Origin: Bacteroidales bacterium UBA1458
GTDB taxonomy: Bacteria; Bacteroidota; Bacteroidia; Bacteroidales; VadinHA17
Direction: 5' to 3'
DNA length: 5,644 bases
NCBI GenBank assembly: GCA_002325785.1
Contig: DCSU01000093.1
Location: 1-5,644 of the forward strand
The notes below the pieces were generated by a model that saw only the letters and a program-made list of their open reading frames with translations, searched no databases and was not told where the DNA came from. A program made the position numbers and the translations under genes. Each line of letters opens with the position of its first letter. Within the stretch, counting starts at the first letter, position 1. Of this stretch, positions 1 to 5,644 are shown one piece after another.

Positions 1-10
1 GCGGGCTTTT
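1..10 (+). terminator. Possible 3' half of an intrinsic terminator cut by the window edge
   Basis: The window opens with GCGGGC followed directly by five T residues. This is what the descending arm and T tail of a rho-independent terminator for an upstream plus-strand gene would look like. The matching GCCCGC arm would lie before base 1, so this is an inference from half a structure. Confidence 0.3.
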
Positions 11-55
11 TGTTTCCTGTCCTCCGCTTCGCAAGCGAGCGTCGGTCAGTAAACA
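11..55. other. Imperfect hairpin between two terminator-like elements
   Basis: TGTTT (11-15) can pair with AAACA (51-55), CTG (17-19) with CAG (47-49), CC (21-22) with GG (44-45), and CGCTT (25-29) with AAGCG (33-37) around a CGC loop. The inner and outer helices are separated by unpaired bases, so the fold is poor and may be accidental. It lies just beyond the tRNA-Cys terminator and holds no coding sequence that I can support. Confidence 0.25.
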
Positions 56-89
56 AAAATCCCCCCTTCGCTTCGCTCAGGGGGATTTT
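56..89 (-). terminator. Rho-independent terminator downstream of tRNA-Cys
   Basis: AAAATCCCCC (56-65) is the exact reverse complement of GGGGGATTTT (80-89), giving a 10-bp stem around a loop rich in TTCGCTTCGCTC. Read on the minus strand the helix ends in a T-rich stretch (ATTTTTGTTT). It begins only 5 bases past the 3' end of the tRNA-Cys gene, where the tRNA transcript should stop. The A and T arms also make it usable on the plus strand for a gene entering from the left. Confidence 0.75.
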
Positions 90-93
90 GTTG

Positions 94-164
94 AGGTCGG
101 TGGCGGATTCGAACCGCCGTAGCCGGTTTTGCAGACCGATTCCTAGCCACTCGGACAACCGACC
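94..164 (-). tRNA. trnC: tRNA-Cys (anticodon GCA)
   Basis: A complete 71-nt cloverleaf reads on the minus strand. The acceptor stem is GGTCGGT pairing with ACCGACC, with U73 as discriminator, the usual identity base of tRNA-Cys. The D arm contains GTCCGAGTGGC. The anticodon stem is TCGGT pairing with ACCGG (one terminal T-G wobble) around the 7-nt loop CTGCAAA, placing GCA at 130-132 on the plus strand as TGC. The T arm is GGCGG-TTCGAAT-CCGCC. CCA is not encoded after the discriminator (the next bases are CAA), so it must be added after transcription. The gene delivers cysteine to UGC and UGU codons. A -7-type promoter box lies upstream and a terminator 5 bases downstream, so it looks like a single-gene transcription unit. 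Confidence 0.97.
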
Positions 165-206
165 CTGTTTTCTCGGCAGGACACTAGCGCCCGCCATCCA
201 AGGCTG

Positions 207-214
207 CAAAGTTA
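207..214 (-). promoter_or_regulatory. Bacteroidota-type -7 promoter box for tRNA-Cys
   Basis: The minus strand reads TAACTTTG, an exact match to the TAnnTTTG -7 consensus used by the primary sigma factor of Bacteroidota. A start site a few bases downstream (near base 200) would give a leader of about 36 nt before the mature tRNA 5' end at 164. I see no good TTTG -33 box at the usual distance; the nearest TTTG (CAAA on the plus strand, 225-228) is only 10 bases upstream of the -7 box. The call rests on the -7 match and its position. Confidence 0.6.
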
Positions 215-403
215 ATAAAATTTGCAAATAAACCTTCTCCTCCTCGCCGTTGATGTCAACCTTAGGGAATCCCTGCTGCCAGGTTCGCTTAACAAAATGA
301 ACGGTAGTATTCGCTCTCCCGCACCCCTTGATAACGCCTGTGAGTATTCCATTGATAAAGACCGGAAGGGAAGGGACAGAAGTCAATAGCAAAAAAAATG
401 GGT
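215..403. other. Intergenic stretch with no recognised gene
   Basis: This is the left part of the gap between the tRNA-Cys promoter and the lipoprotein gene (215-552 in all). The plus strand has only very short reading frames. On the minus strand one frame stays open across it, but that frame also runs through the tRNA and its terminator without a supported start, so I do not call it. There are small direct repeats, such as TTGATAA twice (in 328-357) and purine-rich GGAAGGGAAGGG near 364-375, and an A8 run at 391-398. None forms a recognisable element. Confidence 0.4.
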
Positions 404-437
404 TACTTTTGATAGCTGATTCATAAATGTAACTTTA
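404..437 (+). promoter_or_regulatory. Candidate promoter(s) for the small lipoprotein gene
   Basis: Two overlapping candidates are visible. TACTTTTG at 404-411 matches the TAnnTTTG -7 consensus exactly but has no clear -33 partner. Alternatively the TTTG inside it (408-411) could act as the -33 box, followed after 18 bases by TAACTTTA (430-437), a one-mismatch -7 box. Either would place the start site about 110 to 135 bases before the start codon at 553, giving an unusually long leader. This is inference from consensus matching; such A/T-rich matches can arise by chance. Confidence 0.35.
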
Positions 438-451
438 CCGGTTGAAGGGAA

Positions 452-521
452 CCCTGACCAATAATTAAGAAGTGCCGCAGGGCCTCTGAACAGTTCATGA
501 ACAAATTGCGGCAATACAGGG
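452..521 (+). promoter_or_regulatory. Inverted-repeat-rich 5' leader of the lipoprotein gene
   Basis: TGCCGCA (473-479) is the exact reverse complement of TGCGGCA (507-513), and CCCTG (452-456) can pair outside it with CAGGG (517-521). Inside the loop lies GTTCATGAAC (493-502), a perfect 10-bp palindrome overlapping a second copy of the arm, TGAAC at 487-491. The nested pairing could form an RNA structure just upstream of the start codon, or the palindrome could be a site for a dimeric DNA-binding protein. No known riboswitch class is recognised. Confidence 0.35.
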
Positions 522-552
522 CTTCCTTCCAGGGAAAAAAGAAGAATGTGCT

Positions 553-1095
553 ATGCGTATATTAACTGTTCTTATTGTTGGTTTTCTGATTGTTGCAGCA
601 TGCAGCTCTGACAGAGGAGATGTAACCAGAAACAGAGCTGAGGGGAAGACTGTGGAAAAAGCTGTCAGGTTCATACAGAATCAGCTCATGAGCCAGGTAA
701 GTAATGCAGAGGTCGATACAATTGCAAGCGGGATGATCACAATAAAAGCCGAAGGGAAGGGTTTTGTGCTCGATCCATCCCGGGTTGTCACCGGGCTGAT
801 TGACGATGACCGCCGTAAGGATGCCGTAATACCTGTATATTCCCTAAGCGGGCAGTCGCTGGCCGGGATAGAGTATCTCGTTCTACTGCAGGGGCCTTCT
901 GAATTTGTCATTGCAGCAACGCTGACCAATATCTTAAGCATAGAAGCTATATCTGACCGGATGATAACTGCAGTGGTCTCAACCGTGACAAAGGACGCTC
1001 CTGGTTACGGCTGCAGTGAGTGCCGGGATACGGTTCAGTACAGGTATGTCAACGGTGAGCTGTCAAGGGTACTGAAGGTTTACGCCACGCAATAA
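553..1095 (+). CDS. Small putative lipoprotein of unknown function
   Basis: A 180-residue protein with a short basic N terminus (MRI), a hydrophobic stretch at residues 4-16 and the lipobox V-A-A-C with Cys17, predicting cleavage and lipidation by signal peptidase II. The mature chain starts CSSDRGD. It lacks a strong run of acidic residues after the Cys, so whether it faces the periplasm or the cell surface is open. The body has a polar, possibly helical segment (about 30-50), then alternating hydrophobic segments suggesting beta strands, and ends with a Cys-Ser-Glu-Cys motif (C154, C157) followed by an aromatic YRYVNGEL stretch. I do not recognise a family. The ATG at 553 is preferred because it gives an intact signal peptide and follows an A/G-rich stretch (AGGGAAAAAAG, 531-541); the ATG at 546 is in another frame. 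The gene stands alone, converging on the susD-like gene with a shared terminator between them. Confidence 0.8.
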   Translation: MRILTVLIVGFLIVAACSSDRGDVTRNRAEGKTVEKAVRFIQNQLMSQVSNAEVDTIASGMITIKAEGKGFVLDPSRVVTGLIDDDRRKDAVIPVYSLSGQSLAGIEYLVLLQGPSEFVIAATLTNILSIEAISDRMITAVVSTVTKDAPGYGCSECRDTVQYRYVNGELSRVLKVYATQ

Positions 1096-1108
1096 CTCCT
1101 GGAATAAC

Positions 1109-1140
1109 TAATCGAGCAGGCCTTTTCTCGTGTTCGATTA
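1109..1140. repeat. Inverted repeat downstream of the lipoprotein gene
   Basis: TAATCGAGCA (1109-1118) pairs with TGTTCGATTA (1131-1140), giving a 10-bp stem with one G-T wobble and a 12-base loop. No T run follows on either strand, so it is not a classic terminator. It starts 13 bases after the lipoprotein stop codon and could protect the mRNA 3' end or assist the stronger terminator that follows. Confidence 0.45.
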
Positions 1141-1153
1141 TGCAGGGCATAAA

Positions 1154-1185
1154 AAAGGGTGTCTCATAAAAATGAGACACCCTTT
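1154..1185. terminator. Strong bidirectional terminator shared by convergent genes
   Basis: AAAGGGTGTCTCAT (1154-1167) is the exact reverse complement of ATGAGACACCCTTT (1172-1185), a perfect 14-bp stem closed by an AAAA loop. Read on the minus strand the helix runs into a six-T tail, ending the susC-susD transcript 36 bases after the susD-like stop codon. Read on the plus strand it ends in TTTCTCTTT and would stop the lipoprotein transcript. Its position between two converging genes fits a two-way terminator. Confidence 0.9.
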
Positions 1186-1221
1186 CTCTTTATTAAGGCT
1201 TTAATAGCCTTCCACTATTTT

Positions 1222-3063
1222 TTAAAGGTAATCCGGGTTCTGAACCAGGACACCGGGCTGCAGGTTAATCTGATCCTCAGGCACAGGCATATACTTGTCT
1301 CGTTCTGTAAAGATGGCACCGCGCATAAACTCCCTGACCCTCAGGTCTCCCTGAGCAAAGTCGTTGAGCGTCTGAACCATGTCAACCCTCATTCCTGCCG
1401 GCAGGTTATCCCAGCGCCTCAGGTCGAAGAAACGCCTGCCCTCAGTGGCAAACTCAAGCCTCTGCTCCCACTGTACGGCTCTCATTGCCTCTTCCTTGTT
1501 GGCAAAAGGATCATAGAGACCAATCAGGTAGTTGGCGGCCGGCTGTGTCCAGTCAACATAAGGACCGGTTGTTCCGTCCATATAGTCGGCGTCGGTTGAT
1601 CCCGGGCCCCACGGATATACCGAGGCGGGGAGCGTGGTGATCAATACCTTGCCCATAACAACCTTGTTGTCAGCCCTGTCACGTATCTGGTTGACATAAT
1701 TGCGGGCAGTAATAAGGTCATTTTCAAAAGCAGCTATCTCAGCCCTCCACAGGAGGATATGGCTGTAACGCAGGTACCTGTAGTTGTTGGCATTGATACC
1801 CGTCTGCCATCCGGTGGTGGTGGACAGTGTATAACGTTGGCTCTTATTGAAGAATGGCTTTGCAACAGGCATATACGGACCGCCGTCTAACTGTTTGCGG
1901 ATCCAGTTGCTTCCACGGTTGATACCCCAGTCCTTGTAGGGGATACCCCTGCGGCCAACAGTAAAATCAAGACGCGGGTCTACCGGATCTGTCGCCACGA
2001 CGAACGGCTGGTCAGAGGTGATCCCTTGGTCATTGGCCAGGTCGACGTTGTTGAATGTAGTAAAGAGCGGCAGTCCGCTGACGGGGTCAACCTTGTAGGC
2101 GTTCACCAGGTTCTGTGATGGCTGATGGAATCCGCAGCACATACCTATGTCACCGCCGTGAGGCCAGTTAAGACCAATACCCATTTCAGCATTCAATGAC
2201 TCGTTGATATCATTCACGCATGCCTGTATCTCGAAGATCGATTCATCATTGTTATTGGTGACGATTTCGAAATTATCAATAAAATAAGGCATTAATGAAT
2301 AATTACCGCTTAGAATGATATTCTCAAGAAGCGGTTTGGCCTCAGCATACATCAGCTCCTGCATATAAGCCCTTGCAGCAATACCCATGGCAGCATACTT
2401 GGTCGGTTTGCCAACCAGTGCCTGTGTTTCAGGCAGGTTCTCCCAGGCAAACTTAAAGTCCTCGATAATAAAGGCAAGAACAGCACCCGGGTCATTCTGA
2501 TTTGAAACGGCTGCAGGATCCTCTGTATCTTCAGTGAACAGAGGTATATAGTCGCCGAATACCAGCCATGCCTCAAAGTAAAAGAGGCCTCTTAGGAACC
2601 GGGCTTCAGCCCTGAAGCTGTTGGCCTGATCAGCTGTAATATTGCCTTCTGCCTCGGTGGCATTGATAACTTTCAGGGTCTTGTTGGCACGGACAACGCC
2701 ATGGCCAAGGGTAAGCCTCCATTTATCTGCAGGATAGCCGTTAGAGGGTGTCACAGACCATCGTTCAATATCATTTACAGGAATCTGGTCAGTTATTTCA
2801 GAGCCCTTATAAGCATCGTCAGATGCTGCAGAGCCATAGGTCCAGTTCTGGATTGATGCCCCCCATGATACGTCCCACAAATAGCTGCCTTTCACTATGG
2901 CATAGGTACCAATCAGCAATGCATCTATACCCTTTGCGGAATAGAATACATTCTCTGAGGTTGAGCCCAGTGGCTTTTTATCAAAGAAATCATCAGAGCA
3001 GGAATTTATTATTACCAGCACAAGCAGTGCGGCAAATAATATAGATAGTTTTTTCATCTTCAT
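1222..3063 (-). CDS. SusD/RagB-family outer-membrane nutrient-binding lipoprotein
   Basis: A complete 613-residue protein, at the long end of the usual range for the family. The N terminus is basic (MKMKK), followed by a hydrophobic core and a lipobox ending I-N-S-C with Cys22. The next residues, Ser-Asp-Asp-Phe-Phe-Asp, resemble the acidic export signal of surface-exposed Bacteroidota lipoproteins. Family hallmarks follow in order: RFLRGLFYFEAWLVFGDYIPL (155-175), a helical repeat region around TKYAAMGIAARAYM (221-234), DPRLDFTVGRRGIPY (362-376), the helix YSHILLWRAEIAAF (433-446) with ARNYVNQIRDRA (453-464), EQRLEFATEGRRFFDLRRW (533-551), and the C-terminal YMPVPEDQINLQPG (591-604). The helical fold caps the partner SusC barrel and binds the substrate at the cell surface; the substrate is not predictable. 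It begins 28 bases after the susC-like stop, so the two are probably one transcript. ATG 3061-3063 is chosen over Met3 (3055-3057) as it is the first in frame; both keep the signal peptide. The leader before the start is A/T-rich without a strong Shine-Dalgarno, common in this phylum. Unusual are three extra cysteines, C282, C309 and C310. Confidence 0.96.
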   Translation of the reverse strand: MKMKKLSILFAALLVLVIINSCSDDFFDKKPLGSTSENVFYSAKGIDALLIGTYAIVKGSYLWDVSWGASIQNWTYGSAASDDAYKGSEITDQIPVNDIERWSVTPSNGYPADKWRLTLGHGVVRANKTLKVINATEAEGNITADQANSFRAEARFLRGLFYFEAWLVFGDYIPLFTEDTEDPAAVSNQNDPGAVLAFIIEDFKFAWENLPETQALVGKPTKYAAMGIAARAYMQELMYAEAKPLLENIILSGNYSLMPYFIDNFEIVTNNNDESIFEIQACVNDINESLNAEMGIGLNWPHGGDIGMCCGFHQPSQNLVNAYKVDPVSGLPLFTTFNNVDLANDQGITSDQPFVVATDPVDPRLDFTVGRRGIPYKDWGINRGSNWIRKQLDGGPYMPVAKPFFNKSQRYTLSTTTGWQTGINANNYRYLRYSHILLWRAEIAAFENDLITARNYVNQIRDRADNKVVMGKVLITTLPASVYPWGPGSTDADYMDGTTGPYVDWTQPAANYLIGLYDPFANKEEAMRAVQWEQRLEFATEGRRFFDLRRWDNLPAGMRVDMVQTLNDFAQGDLRVREFMRGAIFTERDKYMPVPEDQINLQPGVLVQNPDYL

Positions 3064-3091
3064 ATATCTTTAATTTATGAATTGTAACGCG

Positions 3092-5644
3092 TTATAAGCC
3101 AATGGTAAGGCCAAACATGAACTGCCGCGGCGTTGGCCATGCTCCCTGGTCAAGGCCCATGTATTCTCCCGAAGAGTTAAGTTCTGGATCGAGTCCGCTG
3201 TACTTCGTAAGAGTGAACAGGTTCGTTACCTGGGCATAGAGTCTGACACTCTGTACCTGGAACCTGCTCAGAAGAGGAGTTGGCAGGGTATAGCCCAGCC
3301 TCACGTTCTTAAGTCTCAGGAACGAACCGTCTTCAACAAGAGCTGAACTGGCTATCTGTGACTTGTCATTCTGGTCAAGCATGGGCAGGGTTGCGTCAGC
3401 GTTATCGTCAAGATAGGGGCTGCCCCATGATTTATATAGTGCATCCTTGCTAAGGTTAGCGTTAAACTGACCATAGTCTATCCAGCGCCTTACGACGTTA
3501 ATGATGTCATTGCCGTAGCTGCCGTAGAAGAACACGTTCAGGTCAAATCCCCCATATGCGATATCGAGGTTGAGACCGCCGGTCAGATCAGGATGCGGGT
3601 TGCCGATATATACCATATCAGCAGAGTTTATTATATTGTCTGCCTGATCCATTACGCCGTCACCGTCAGAGTCAATGGTCAGCTGGTTCTTGTATTTGTA
3701 ATGGCCGGCCTGGTTGTAGTCGGTATCTTCATATGGAGGATGGGCTGCAGCTTCCGCATCAGTCTGGAAGATGCCTTCAACTTCATATCCGTAGAACTCA
3801 GGGAATGCAGTTCCTACCTGGAAGCGGGAATAGTTTACCTGGCGCAGGCCTCCGGTAGGGACAAACTCGTTCACATCATCCGAGAGCTTCGTGATCTCGT
3901 TTTTGTAATGCGAGAGGGTAAGTTTGGCACTGTACAGGAGCTTCCCGCCCATAGCCTCACTCTTGTAGCCAAGGTCCAAGTCGAAACCGGTATTTTTCAT
4001 TTCACCGATATTGATGAAAGGCGGGGCGGCGCGACCAAGCACATTAGGTATGCGAGGATTGTAGAGCATATCTTTTGTGTCTCTTCTCCAGACGTCAAGA
4101 GTCAGGCTCAACCTGCTGTTAAGGAACAGCGCGTCCATACCGCCGTCGATCGTCCTGGTAGTTTCCCATGTCACATCCTCGTTACCGAGAGTTGCAGGAT
4201 AGAAGCCGCTGGTGGCTGATGTGTTGGAGCCGTCAATTGCATAGCCAGCCTGGTATTTATCAGAAGCATAGGTAGAATATGAGTTGTAATCACCGATTTT
4301 GTCATTACCTGAAAATCCAAGGCCGAGCCTTAACTTAAGGTAGTCGAGCCATGACTTTGTACCAGCCATAAAGCTCTCCTCAGAGACACCCCAGCCGAGG
4401 GAGAAGGCGGGGAAGTTACCGTAGCGATTGGCCTCGCTGAAGCGCGAGGAGCCGTCGCGGCGGAAGGTAGCCTCAGCAAGATACTTGCCCATGTAGTCAT
4501 AGTTGAGCCTTCCGAATAACGAGAAGAGCGACCACTCTGAGCCATAGCCGTTATTTTCTCTATTGATCTCACCGGAGTTCAGCCACATGTAATCAGGATC
4601 TTCCGAGAAATACTGGCTGCGGCTGGCATTGGCCTCTTCATATTTGCTTTCAATAGCTTCAGTACCGACCAGCACATTGAACTTATGGTCATCTGCAACC
4701 GAGAAATTATAGATTGCAGTATTGGTAAAGTTCCACTGGAGCGAATTATTTGTGGAAACGTTGTGGCCATTTACCCTATTGGGTTCTGAGTGTTCAAAGT
4801 TGGGAATGGTGAATCCCCTGTAGTTCCACTGACCGTAGTTGTAGCCCATCAGGCTCTTGATAGCCAACCCTTTGATGGGTGTCAGTTCGGCATAGAAGCT
4901 TCCGAGTGCCCTGGTCCATTTACCGTTATTGTTCCTTGCACGGTAAAGACTGGCCACACCGTTCTCGCTGTTACCCATTTCGGAGGCCTTTGAACCGGCG
5001 AAGTTGACACCGCTGATATCATAGACCGGCACAATTGGCTGTGTGCGGTATGTGTATGAGATAGGTGAGTCCTCCGCGTTATCAGTGAATCTACCGAGCT
5101 CATTGATGAATATGCCCTGAAGGGTCTCACCGAACCTCAGCCAGTCTGTAACCTTGGCATCTGAGTTAAGCCTGAAGGTATATCTCTTGAAGTTGGTGTG
5201 GATAAAGTATCCGTCCTCATCAAGGTAGTTTCCTGAGAAGGCATAGGATGCATCCTGTCCGCCACCTCTGACAGAAATATCATACTCCCGGACGACACCG
5301 TTACGGGTCATCTCCTTAAACCAGTCTGTGCCTTCCTTATTTGCCTTGAATATCTGGTAATCAGGAAATTTATAAAGGTCGGGGTTGACTGCAGGGTTGC
5401 CTTCCATGGTGCCACTAGGCAGGATGTAATCGGGGATAACCGGTGAACTTCCTGTACCATATTGGGCGTGAGCAGGTGGGATGCCTTTATTTGCAAATGC
5501 AAGCCATACTGCCTCTGCATATTCAGCCGTGTTCAAAAGGTCATAATGTGTTGAAGCCTGCGTGATACCGGTTCTGACACTCAATTCTACCGTGGGTTTC
5601 TGGTTCGACTTACCCCTCTTGGTTGTGATGATGACAACACCGTT
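3092..5644 (-). CDS. SusC/RagA-family TonB-dependent outer-membrane transporter, N terminus outside window
   Basis: The frame is open to the window edge, so only the C-terminal 850 residues are seen. The first 11 visible residues, NGVVIITTKRG (5612-5644), are the conserved end of the SusC plug domain, so the true start is beyond the window. The in-frame TTG at 5582-5584 is an internal Leu codon, not a start. The missing part, probably about 180-230 residues judged from family lengths near 1000-1100, should hold the signal peptide, the carboxypeptidase-regulatory-like domain and most of the plug. The rest is the beta barrel with family motifs: FRRDGSSRF (4439-4465), PPFINIGEMKNTGF (3983-4024), an Asp-rich DSDGDGVMDQADN loop (3635-3673), SFLRLKNVRLGYTLP (3281-3325), VRLYAQVTNLFTLTKYSGLDPE near the end, and a terminal strand ending FGLTIGL like an outer-membrane assembly signal. 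It imports a nutrient across the outer membrane with TonB-ExbBD energy, with the SusD-like lipoprotein encoded 28 bases downstream as its lid. No frameshift and no cysteine is seen in the visible part. Family assignment is very secure; the substrate is unknown. Confidence 0.96.
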   Translation of the reverse strand, partial: NGVVIITTKRGKSNQKPTVELSVRTGITQASTHYDLLNTAEYAEAVWLAFANKGIPPAHAQYGTGSSPVIPDYILPSGTMEGNPAVNPDLYKFPDYQIFKANKEGTDWFKEMTRNGVVREYDISVRGGGQDASYAFSGNYLDEDGYFIHTNFKRYTFRLNSDAKVTDWLRFGETLQGIFINELGRFTDNAEDSPISYTYRTQPIVPVYDISGVNFAGSKASEMGNSENGVASLYRARNNNGKWTRALGSFYAELTPIKGLAIKSLMGYNYGQWNYRGFTIPNFEHSEPNRVNGHNVSTNNSLQWNFTNTAIYNFSVADDHKFNVLVGTEAIESKYEEANASRSQYFSEDPDYMWLNSGEINRENNGYGSEWSLFSLFGRLNYDYMGKYLAEATFRRDGSSRFSEANRYGNFPAFSLGWGVSEESFMAGTKSWLDYLKLRLGLGFSGNDKIGDYNSYSTYASDKYQAGYAIDGSNTSATSGFYPATLGNEDVTWETTRTIDGGMDALFLNSRLSLTLDVWRRDTKDMLYNPRIPNVLGRAAPPFINIGEMKNTGFDLDLGYKSEAMGGKLLYSAKLTLSHYKNEITKLSDDVNEFVPTGGLRQVNYSRFQVGTAFPEFYGYEVEGIFQTDAEAAAHPPYEDTDYNQAGHYKYKNQLTIDSDGDGVMDQADNIINSADMVYIGNPHPDLTGGLNLDIAYGGFDLNVFFYGSYGNDIINVVRRWIDYGQFNANLSKDALYKSWGSPYLDDNADATLPMLDQNDKSQIASSALVEDGSFLRLKNVRLGYTLPTPLLSRFQVQSVRLYAQVTNLFTLTKYSGLDPELNSSGEYMGLDQGAWPTPRQFMFGLTIGL

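Noticed and set aside
225..228. TTTG (minus strand) as the -33 box of the tRNA-Cys promoter
   Set aside because: It is only 10 bases from the -7 box, far less than the roughly 17-21 bases expected in Bacteroidota promoters.
10..231. A 73-codon plus-strand reading frame
   Set aside because: It is antisense to the tRNA-Cys gene and its terminator, is rich in Arg, Ser and Pro, and has no ribosome-binding site.
1..434. A minus-strand frame open for about 144 codons from 434 to the window start
   Set aside because: It runs straight through the tRNA-Cys gene, its promoter box and its terminator. It has no convincing ATG start or ribosome-binding site, and its translation resembles nothing I know. 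The tRNA structure explains the region better; absence of stops is probably chance.
1159..1599. A 146-codon plus-strand reading frame
   Set aside because: It begins inside the bidirectional terminator hairpin and lies antisense to the conserved C-terminal motifs of the SusD-like gene, so it is a shadow frame.
3593..4219. A 208-codon plus-strand reading frame
   Set aside because: It is antisense to well-conserved SusC barrel sequence, has no recognisable domain, and is a by-product of codon use on the true coding strand.
5582..5584. TTG as the start codon of the SusC-like protein
   Set aside because: The frame continues upstream to the window edge and encodes the conserved NGVVIITTKRG plug motif, so translation starts outside the window and this codon is an internal Leu.

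Overview
The window looks like a chromosomal piece from a member of the Bacteroidota (Bacteroidetes). The main reason is a SusC/SusD-type outer-membrane nutrient-uptake pair, an arrangement characteristic of that phylum. Supporting signs are a TAnnTTTG-type promoter in front of a tRNA gene and a lipoprotein whose Cys is followed by Ser-Asp-Asp, as in surface-exposed Bacteroidota lipoproteins. I cannot place it below phylum from this sequence alone; the moderate base composition, judged by eye, would suit an environmental Bacteroidales-like lineage.

Layout from left to right. Bases 1-89 hold the 3' half of what may be an upstream terminator, a poor hairpin, and a clear GC-rich hairpin with a T tail. 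Bases 94-164 (minus strand) are tRNA-Cys(GCA), with a Bacteroidota-type -7 box about 43 bases upstream. Bases 215-552 contain no convincing gene. They carry two weak plus-strand promoter candidates and an inverted-repeat-rich leader for the next gene. Bases 553-1095 (plus) encode a small lipoprotein of unknown function. Bases 1096-1221 separate convergent genes and contain a very strong bidirectional terminator hairpin. Bases 1222-3063 (minus) encode a complete SusD/RagB-family lipoprotein. Bases 3092-5644 (minus) encode the C-terminal 850 residues of a SusC/RagA-family TonB-dependent transporter whose 5' end lies beyond the window.

The SusC-like protein is the outer-membrane barrel that imports an oligomeric nutrient using TonB energy. 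The SusD-like lipoprotein sits over the barrel as a substrate-binding lid. The genes are 28 bases apart in the order susC-susD and are very probably co-transcribed. The operon ends right after susD at the terminator, so any partner enzymes, sensors or anti-sigma regulators must lie upstream of susC, outside the window. The substrate cannot be read from the sequence. The tRNA and the small lipoprotein appear to be independent transcription units.

I found no CRISPR array, insertion sequence, integrase or other mobile element, and no sign of an undescribed multi-gene system. The points worth a second look are modest: an unplaced lipoprotein with a C-terminal CxxC and a structured leader, extra cysteines in the SusD-like protein, and an expanded Asp-rich loop in the SusC-like protein.
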